Assembly: GCA_004802725.1 (NCBI GenBank)
Contig: SGPM01000414.1
Span: 1-21,169 of the forward strand
Direction of reading: 5' to 3'
DNA length: 21,169 nucleotides
From: Antrodiella citrinella
Taxonomy: Eukaryota > Basidiomycota > Agaricomycetes > Polyporales > Steccherinaceae
Part shown: in pieces, positions 10,086-18,252 of the stretch
Numbering within the stretch: the first letter of the stretch is position 1
Layout: each line of letters opens with the position of its first letter
The notes under the pieces: model-generated
Databases searched by the model: none
What the model was told of the DNA's origin: nothing
What the model saw: only the letters and a program-made list of their open reading frames with translations
Position numbers and translations under genes: made by a program

Positions 10086-12147
10086 ATGGAACCCTCTGCT
10101 CTGCTCCTGCTCTGTACGCTCTCTGTTTTCTCTGTCCTCCTCAGTCGATGCATATTTGGTGGCCGTAAGAGACTCTCAGGACCAGCACGGATTCCCATCC
10201 TCGGTACTCGCTTTCCACCATCAGCGAAAACATGGGAGGCTATGAAGGATTTCGGGATGGAATTCGATGCGTCTCAGAGTCGTTTGCTGGTCTCCCCTAG
10301 GCAGACCAACGAGTGCCGCGAGACGAATTGCAGGACATTCGTCTTCGGTCGCAGAATCGTTCGTTGGTACTGACATCTCTCGCAGGTCCCGTTTACAGTC
10401 TCCGAGTTCTGAGTCTAGATGTTGTCGTCGTGAACACCATCGATGCTTGCAGGGAGTTTCTCGAAGCTCGTTCCAGTGTATATTCTGGCAGGCAGGCACC
10501 GAAAATGGCGAAATTGTAAGCCATCTGCTATTTGAGATAGTTCCGATGATCTGAGTAACACCTAGAGCTGGAATGTATGAAGGCCTTCTGTTCCAGCCGA
10601 ATGCTGCCCGTTTGCGACAAGGTCGTAAATTTCTCGCCTCAGGCTTGCAACCCGGGGCATTAAAGACATATCAACCGATCATCCACAGCAACACCGTTGA
10701 GTTCATGCAGCCTTCTCCTGGCACCAACATCCTTGACATTATCCCAACATAAGTCACGCTTTCCCGTGCCAACATCGTTGCTTAAGGAGGCCTCTCTTCT
10801 TTTTTTTTAGGTTTCCGACAGGCGTGTTGCTGGAGATTGCATACGGGTACCACGTGAGCGGACTAGACGACCCGTTCATGCAACGAGCCAGGACTTCAGT
10901 CGACCGTTTTATCTTAGGAACCACCATATCTCCGAAAGAAGGGTTCATCGTCAACATATTACCCTTCTGTAAGCCCCGTACTGCGCTGAGAAGCAATGAA
11001 TCCTCACGGATTCACGTCAGTCGCCTACCTCCCCAGCTTCCTGCCTGGGATGGGTTTCAAACACACAGCTGCGGAGTGGGAACACAGCGCGATCGCTAAC
11101 GCAGCAGAAGGTTTCGAAATGGTCAAGACGGCTTTGGTCAGTACCGATATTGTGCTTGGGAATCTCCTTTTCACTTTGGACATTACAGCGCAATGGAACA
11201 GCAAGGCCCTCGTTGCTTCAGAAAGCACTCGAGGCGAAAGACGGCACCTACGAGGACATTGTGCTTATGCGTACTGCGGCACAGGTATACAACGGTGGTT
11301 CCGACACCACAAGCTCTGCACTCAAGACGTTCGTGCTTGCTATGACGCTTCATCCCGACGTTCAAGCAAAGGCACAAGCGGAGATCGACGGACACATGGC
11401 GAACACAGGTGCAGGTCGGCTGCCCAATTATGCAGCGGACCACGAGGACTTGTACGCGAGGTGATGAGATGGCATGGACCAACCCCTCTTTGTACGTATG
11501 TTGTGATGTGTGTTTATGTGCTGCAGTCTGCATACGTTCATTGTCATCGCAGCATCACAGACTGCCACCGAGGGCAATATCTATGAAGGGTAATCAAGAA
11601 AGGAACCACTGTGACTATCAACTTGTGGTGAGTCTGTCTTCGAGCTACCGTGATGCGTTCTATCTCGCTGAACGCACACAAACCGTATAGGGCTATATTG
11701 CACGACGAGGCCATATTCCCCGACCATGACGTTTTCCGCCCAGAAAGATGGATGGACGGCGCGATCTTGCAACATCACGACGTCGATCCTCTAGATATCG
11801 GATTCGGATTCGGCAGACGGTACTACGATTCTTCTAAACATTCTCAAGTTCCACGCTGACCAAGGATCGTAGCGCATGTCTTGGGAAGTACCTCGCCACA
11901 GACACCCTGTTCACAGCAATAGCCTCCCTGATTGCTGTCTTCAATATCAAGAAGGCTAGGGACGGCAATGGGAACGAGATCACCCCGAAAGAAGAGTACG
12001 GCAGCAAGGCAATCATGTACGTCATTTTTCAATCATTGAGACTGCCCTCATCCAGCTTGTAGAGCGCCACTGCCGTTCCCATGCGTCGCCCCCCGTTCAA
12101 AGGCCGCAGAGCAACTGGTGGACGATGCGGTGAATGCACTCGCCTGA
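10086..12147 (+). pseudogene. Cytochrome P450 pseudogene (P450-C), tandem copy of P450-B
   Basis: The same ten-exon plan as P450-B is recognisable: 10086-10266, 10386-10515, 10566-10748, 10811-10968, 11021-11136, 11189-11491, 11553-11627, 11691-11819, 11873-12016, 12063-12147. Exons 4, 5, 8 and 9 have exactly the same lengths as in P450-B. The I-helix (NGGSDTTSS), EVMR, FRPERW and FGFGRRACLG are all still present. Four lesions stand out. The intron 1 donor is G|ATGCGT where P450-B has G|GTGCGT. The intron 3 donor is AC|ATAAGT, so read-through meets TAA at 10750. A 19-bp deletion near 11450 shifts the frame to TGA at 11462, just before ExxR. A 4-bp deletion near 11590 creates TAA at 11591. The anchor and start codon are intact. 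It cannot make a full P450 unless the assembly is wrong at several points. Confidence 0.88.
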
Positions 12148-13240
12148 GTCCTCGATAAGTGCTGCCTATGCAGGCTCTTATTGCCAATGACTTCCGAACC
12201 GAGAGTGAGCACGGCACGTCATAGTTGTTGGGGCATGTCTATGACCTTCTAATCCTGTACGTGGTGTGTACTGTCGGCAGCATCAGCAATTTCCGAAAGA
12301 AGCTTGAGACGCCGGCACGTGCTGCACTCAGGCTAAGGCTAGGCTGCAGTGGGCTTGTCGGGCTTTTGAGGGCTAGGCCGCGAGCGGCTAAAATGACTGG
12401 CCAGCATTTCGCTGCACCCCAGGCGAGAATTCGATCTCAGCACGTCCCGATTCATCCCCAGCACCTACGAAGCTTCGTACCAACTTCTCAGCCCGGTACC
12501 CGTAGCTGTAGCTCGTCCGTCCTGAGGTGTGTAAACTAAGATAGGCTCAAGAAATATAGATGAAACTCTGTTCACCGGTCAGCTAGAGATGGTGTGGGCT
12601 GATACGATATATACGGTAGCCAGTCGATGTTGAGCGGATAGCCCTGGAGAAAGGTATGAGACACAGACGACGCAGAGGTTGCGCCTGGCTACGCGAGTGG
12701 GAGCAGTACTGGAAAGTAGGACAGAGAACTGTGAGCGAGGGACGAAGTCAAATGTAGGACGCACCGTTACCCGAGGTGACCTCTTCACGCTCCCTCCCGC
12801 TTCCACCAACCCGTGCACTCTGCAAACGACACGGAGACGCAAAGAGCTCCAGTGCTTGCGTAGTTGAGGACCCCGATGACCGGGGAGGGAGTACGGTGAC
12901 GGGAACTCACCCGACTGGAACGGGAGCGCAGATCGATGTAGAGTTGTGCGCCTGGAAATGTAGTAAGGTTGGAGGGGAAGAGGGCGAGATTAGCAGCTGT
13001 AAGGACAGAGAGATAGAGATTTGGAACTGACTGACGTCCGATCTCGTAGCTCGTCGTTGATCCGTGAAAAGATCGTGAAAGCAGATGTGAATACCAGGTC
13101 TTCCCGTCGGATCGAGGATGGTGGAGGTCGAAGTCAGTGAACACACCCTCTGGCACACAACTTGTTAAAGGCGGACGTTCTAAAGATCATACTTTGTATT
13201 CAACAAGACGTGACTGATATCAGGAAGGCACCATATGGAC
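12148..13240. other. Gene-poor stretch after the P450 pseudogene, with possible minus-strand exons
   Basis: The plus strand shows nothing convincing. On the minus strand, 13158-12580 has open frames and splice-like borders, for example an acceptor ending at 12999 and a donor at about 12911. I could not chain these into one consistent protein, and none of the translations resembles a known family. It may be an unrecognised gene, a remnant, or the 3' region of the 145-aa gene next door. A small cluster of GGCTA-type words occurs at about 12330-12400. Confidence 0.3.
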
Positions 13241-13846
13241 TCAGTCGCGAGCGAACCCCTTCATGAAATGGTTGGAGTATCCGGCAGCGCGCATCACCGC
13301 TTTCCTCTGATGGATAGTCTGTAGTTATTCGCCGTCAGTGTCAGCTATTGAACACGTAGTTAGAAAATACATACCTGATTGGCTCCCATTCCCTCCGAAT
13401 CCCAATATACATTCTCATTGAACGACGCGTGCGTCACTTCCCCCTCCGCGTCCATCGTTTGCCCTACCCCTCCCACCGCATCTTCTATTTCGTTACTGGT
13501 CGGCACAGCGGTTTCAGCAGTGCCGGTCTCGTCTATGGGGGACTTGGGACGAGTCTGCTCTGCGTTTTCTTGCTGAATCCCGATGTTAGTCCAGTCCTGC
13601 GTCGACCCAAAACGGACCAGACTCACCTGCGCAGATATCGCACCGTCACTGTTGCCTTTGCTCGCGACCCCTCCCGCGACCAACTCAGATGCCGCATCAG
13701 AGCCCTGATCCACATTGTTTCTGACACGAGCGTTGACTGGCTCGACACGGACGCTCTCGGCGACACCTACGACGACAAGACTATTCAGTAGACAAAACAG
13801 TAAGCGGAAGGGATCATGACTCGCCTTTGTTAGGTCCCAGATCCAT
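13241..13846 (-). CDS. Small acidic hypothetical protein, 4 exons, 145 aa
   Basis: I do not recognise the family. Exons 13846-13825, 13766-13627, 13572-13375 and 13318-13241 join in phase, starting MDLGPNKG in a good ATG context (CAACAATGG). The middle is rich in Glu, Asp, Ala, Ser and Thr with no hydrophobic segment (for example EIEDAVGG, MDAEGEVTHASF). It ends with a basic tail RKAVMRAAGYSNHFMKGFARD. Such composition suggests a soluble, partly disordered protein. Intron 1 needs a GC donor (AAAG|GCGAGT), because reading through it meets a stop and no GT donor fits. Introns 2 and 3 have good GT...AG borders. Phase consistency across four exons is the main support; no function is proposed. Confidence 0.6.
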
Positions 13847-14094
13847 TGTTGGCTTGAAAAGAAGTGGAAAGAAGTTCGATGTAGGAATTGTAATGAACGG
13901 TCAGTGAGAAGAGTGTAATGTTGGTTGTTGAGTGAGAGTTGCTGAGGTGACAGTTTGCGTTGAGGTGTTTGTACGCGCTGAGCGCCGAGTAGCGACGCGG
14001 AAATGAGTTATCGCAAGAAAATCTGGCGCGACAGTGAATAAACGTCAAGCTGCAGTACGGCGAAATTGTTCAGAAATGGAACAAACAGTTGGGT

Positions 14095-14950
14095 CTAAAA
14101 TGTCCCAATTTTGTCGACAGTGTAGCAAGATCGCGTGGAGAGTGGGGTGTGGCGATCAGAGCGAGGGTGTACCCGGCACAAAATTGTAACACGATCTTGT
14201 GCGTACTTGAGAAGCGGTCGTCGGAGGATGGTGAGGCAGCCTGTAGTCAAAAGCATAAACATGAAGGTGTGCCCAGCGGAACACGTGAAGGTATCAATGT
14301 TGTCCAAATCCATGTCCCAGGCTAAGGTGCTCTTGCGTCCGTCGAAACCCATGTATATGGCGCCAAATCCTCTTTATTGTTTCACATCTAACTGAAACAT
14401 CCTGTCCTATCGGTATGTTACCTGGATAGTACCAATTTTGAGCTTGCCATCTTGAAGTCTCAAAAACATCCACGTACCGTCCGTTCTCACCAACAGTACA
14501 GGCTTCCGCCCGACGAGACACTCCCAACCTGATCCAAACCACTGCCATGTTTGTAATATCATCTAATACCTGTATGTAGCGGCAGACGAGAGAAGCCTGA
14601 TCCCATGGAAAGCAAAGGAGCAAATCACCGCAAACGCGCCGCTTTCTGCCCAATACTCCCGTAGACGCATGCCACAACTCCAGGTAAAGCAAAGTTAATT
14701 GCTCGACGCACCTACCCGCCGGATCTTCTGATGAAGGACTAACGTGCTGCATCTTGGAGATGTCGTACTTCGACATGCCTTCCGCGTCGACTTCATGACG
14801 GTCTGTCTGGGCCTCTGAAAAAGGGTGACTTGTATTGTGAGATGAATGAGCAGTACAGGACGCAGCTCACGAGGACCTAGTTGTGGACTACACCTAGCAC
14901 GACGCCTCGCCACGTTCGGGGTCGCGGATACCTGGATAGACGACATTCAT
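14095..14950 (-). CDS. Hypothetical protein, tentative 5-exon model
   Basis: No family recognised. A phase-consistent model is 14950-14932 (MNVVYP), 14814-14712, 14677-14570, 14528-14422 and 14369-14095. It has stretches of credible protein such as MSKYDISKMQHVSPSSEDP, LREYWAESGAF, ENGRYVDVFETSRWQAQNW and GFDGRKSTLAWDMDLDNID. Moderately hydrophobic segments occur in exons 3 and 5. Weak points: the second intron would be only 34 bp, an alternative acceptor exists for the last intron, and the C-terminal end after LTTGC looks less like coding sequence. The boundaries should be treated as provisional. Confidence 0.35.
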
Positions 14951-15667
14951 CAGTCCTTGCACGTCGTGTCCGAACGTGAGGATGTCCAAAACAGGTGTTT
15001 ACTTTCTGAGAGTCCCGGCGCCGCCCAATGGTTTTTGTGAAAATGTTCGCCTATTGGAACTCTCAGAAAGTAGTCGTTAAACATCGTTGAAACCTTACCC
15101 AATTTGGGGGAGGAACGACTCCGAAAATCAATACAAAATCTGATGTCTTGAAGTTCGTGCGCTGGCAGCAGCGCTGCATATGCCATAGATGAAGAGGAGC
15201 GCCTGGAGGTGGAAGAGCAATCGACGATCGTAAATTCGGGGGTGTTGCTCCCCGGACGTTGAATACTTTGCACACCTACAGCGGGGACTTTAGGGCTTCA
15301 ATGTAGATCCTACTCAAAGGGCTGACAAAAGCTCGGTCTTGTGACGTTCGAGGTCCTCTACAGCAACGTCTACGAAAATCAACGGATGAGCTCAGCCCGA
15401 ATAAAGGTTAATGCGACTCACAAGAGAGCTCAGGCAGCTTATCTTCCGGTGTCTAGACCGCAGGTGTCCAGCGTACAAGACATGTCATATTCGGATAGAA
15501 TAGACGGCTGCGTAATGTAGAAGCTTTCGAATTATCTTTCAAGCTGTCACAAGGAATGTCAGGGACTGCATGCTGCCTAGGGAAGAGCCAACTCGCGCAC
15601 CTGCTCCTTCATCACGCCCAATCTATTGAATTTCATGACCAACGTTTTGAATCACCCAAGGACGGTG
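14951..15667. other. Intergenic stretch with an inverted repeat
   Basis: Open minus-strand frames at 15273-14950 do not join into a convincing protein. The clearest structure is the inverted repeat at 15000-15072 (listed separately). The rest, to the stop codon of the next minus-strand gene at 15668, shows nothing I can name. Confidence 0.35.
15000..15072. repeat. Perfect 14-bp inverted repeat with 45-nt loop
   Basis: The left arm 15000-15013 (TACTTTCTGAGAGT) and right arm 15059-15072 (ACTCTCAGAAAGTA) are exact reverse complements. They could form a hairpin in RNA or mark the ends of a tiny insertion. The 45-nt interior shows no further pairing that I can see, and no target-site duplication is obvious. 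Confidence 0.6.
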
Positions 15668-17915
15668 TCAAGAAGCACGCTGAGCGCTCGCAAACACGAC
15701 AATTCCATCCCTGCGGATGGTGACGGAGAACTTCACCCCAGCTAGCTGTGCATCATATGTAACTTCAGCGAGATCGTCCGCCAGAAGATCTGAGGAAATA
15801 TTAGAAAGCGAGCAGATAATTTAGCACAGAGGTCTTATCGAGTCAGAACGACATGCCGCCGGGGCAAAGATGATTTCTGCTTTTCCCACTCGCGATCTTG
15901 CCGGGCAAGTTGCGCAGGTCTGTGGCAACGTGTAGCTCGTGCTTGCGTAGCCGATTCTCCCAGGGATCATAGGAGGTGGAAGATGTGGAGAGTCAACCAG
16001 AGCTGTGAGGATCTGATCGACTAGAGCGGGGTAGTGAGAATGCATCTGAGTGATAGATATCGTTGTGATAGGTGTCGGAATATGTAAATGGGAAGCCTTG
16101 CAGAAAGGGTAAATCAAGTGATGACCTTCTGGGTCCTGGAGAATGAGGAAGATCTGAAGGGGGAAAAACGTGCTGTGTGGCGAACGATCCATCTCTGCGA
16201 TGAAGCAGCACTCCGCGAAGGTAGAGAATCAACAAAGATCACCTGCCTCTCTCTGCGCAAGCGCTTCGACGGCGGCAGCGGCGTCACATCCTCGAACGGA
16301 GAACGCAGCCTGGAGTCCAACGCGCAAGATGACGACGAAGGTGACTCTGCGTCAAGATCAGATGCTAGACGTGGTTGTGTTGACACAGCCAAAATTGGCG
16401 GAGGGGATAGCCTGAGCGGCTCAACGCCAGGATGAAAGCCTAGATATAACGAGGCCGAAAGGTCGGCTTCATCGTGTGACATGGCGTTGTCGTCGATGGT
16501 CTGTGGGTCCTCCTCATAGACGGAGCCCGTTGCAGGCCCGCCGGTGAGTTCTGGCAGTGGAACAGATTTCTTTGAAGCGGATCCTGTGAGCAGGGGAGAT
16601 GGATAGATGCGAGTGACAGATATCGGTAGGGACTGGGGTGGCGTCGACGATAGGTCGCAATCCAGACACGATGAGGACTGTCTTTGTATCTCCGGGTGAG
16701 TTGTTGTAGGTAATGAGTAGGATCCAGACTCAGTGCAACACAATGAAGTGCTTGGGCCAGGACAACACCTTGTCGACGTGACGGGCGCCCCTCCTGCGCC
16801 AACTCGAAGAGTGACGACGAGGAATGGTAGGGGCCTTTGCCTATGGAGGTTTCCATAGTTTCGCGCATATGACGAAATAAAAGCGACTTGAGGACGAAGA
16901 GGGTCCATGTCAGTACGATCTGTAATCAACTCCAGCTGAAAGACATTCCACGCACGATCTCCCCAGTATGTGTCTCTCAGAAACATGATCTACAAAGCCA
17001 TCCAAAACGTCGAAAAGTAAACCAGGAAGGAGATGGAGGTTTGAAAAACAGAACTTCTGCCAGCCAAAGGTTTGAAGCCCCACACACGGATCAACGGGCT
17101 CACCTTCGGAAATCTACCTCTCCATAAATTCTTTCCTGTCCGCAGTATTGCCTGCGCCATGTTCATTCCAATCGCGTGTCAACTGCTGGATGTCCCACTT
17201 ACCGTTCTCTCGGATACATGTCGACGGCTGAATGGGTCGAGCATGGCGAATGTGAGCATTTCACAGCACAAACTCAGTCCTCAGCAGGTGCATTACCTCG
17301 ACAGTCTCCTTGCGATCAACATACATATCTTCAGGAATGTATGGATCTGGGCCAGGAATGAACAGCTCATTATTCGCGTTTGGGAGGATTGCGTAGGGGT
17401 AACACGTCATTATGGGAAAATCTGGCCGAAGCAACCAGAGCTTACTGACCTTCTCAATGCACTCCTGTCTTAGCTTCCTGACTGAGTACTCAGTCCCGTA
17501 CCATCTCTCCGCCTCCCAAACGGCATCCTCCACGACGGGGTCATGTTAATTGGCTATAATCGTCGCACGACCTTCTCTAGCGTGAGCAAAGCCAAAGTAT
17601 CTCGCACCAATTGCTCGTCGCATCGCCTGGGCAGTAGGGATCCGCTCATGATCCAGGCGGGAGGATACGGTTCGAGCAGCTGGTCACAAACCCATGAAGC
17701 ATATGTGTGGGGCTGTGATCTCTCGCGGAACCGGGACTGTACGTTTGATAGCTTGTTTTGCTCCTCGTATGCTCCTTGTAATGGTAGAGCTCAAACGGCG
17801 AGCATATCAAGAGGGAGATGAAGTATAAAACAGTGACCACGACCTCCTCATAGTGCACTGTGGAAATGATCAAAAAATACACACAACAGATAGTTCCACC
17901 TACGATCCCCCTCAT
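15668..17915 (-). CDS. Hypothetical Ser/Pro-rich protein, multi-exon
   Basis: I do not recognise the family. Well-supported exons, joined in phase, are 17789-17572 (YEEQNKLSNVQSRF, then LLEPYPPAWIMSG), 17527-17297 (DAVWEAERWYGTEYS, then FIPGPDPYIPED), 17227-17203, 17151-17118 and 16975-16243. The last of these gives DTYWGDRAWNVFQLELITDR, followed by a long Ser/Pro/Thr-rich, probably disordered region ending SKRLRRERQ, a possible nuclear-type basic patch. The 5' end (ATG at 17915, MRGI) is uncertain. Downstream, one or two exons within 16153-15830 are open in competing frames. A terminal exon at 15789-15668 (LLADDLAEVTYDAQLAG to AQRAS and stop) has a good acceptor. The middle is reliable; both ends are provisional. 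Confidence 0.5.
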
Positions 17916-18252
17916 TTGATCTTCAATGCCTGGACGTCGCGATTGCCATTGGAAGTCACGCCAGGTCTATACGACGGGCTCCATGAGAAGAGTGCAGGGC
18001 GTTGGTCAGGAGGGTGGTGAAGGCTCTGGCTTTGCGAATAGGTGTTGTGAGCCGGGGTGACAAAAGCGGACTCGGACGTTGAGAGCGAGATTATCCAAGT
18101 TTTCGAGATGCAGAGCCTAGCGCTAATTCTACAAAGTTGAGCCCAACTAGCGCCGTAATCCCGCAGTATGTAGAATATTAATATGTCTCAGTGGACACTG
18201 GAGACAAACATACTATTGGTAGGTTACTACTTGTATAATATATAGTCAATCT
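17916..18252. other. Spacer between two minus-strand genes
   Basis: This 337-bp AT-richer stretch lies between the stop codon of the TET/JBP-like gene and the presumed start of the next minus-strand gene. It should contain the 3' untranslated region of the former and the promoter of the latter. No separate gene was seen. Confidence 0.4.

Noticed and set aside
10267..10385. Possible AT-AC (U12-type) intron 1 in P450-C
   Set aside because: The donor ATGCGT does not match the U12 donor ATATCC and the acceptor is AG, so a mutated GT donor explains it better.
12225..12539. Plus-strand frame of 104 codons after the P450 pseudogene
   Set aside because: Its composition is Arg/Leu/Ala-rich without motifs, and there is no splice partner or homologous part in P450-B.
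15061..15084. Resemblance to the first 24 bp of P450-A (20 of 24 bases match, translating as MFNDYFLR)
   Set aside because: The similarity stops at once and no P450 hinge or other motif follows, so it is most likely chance.
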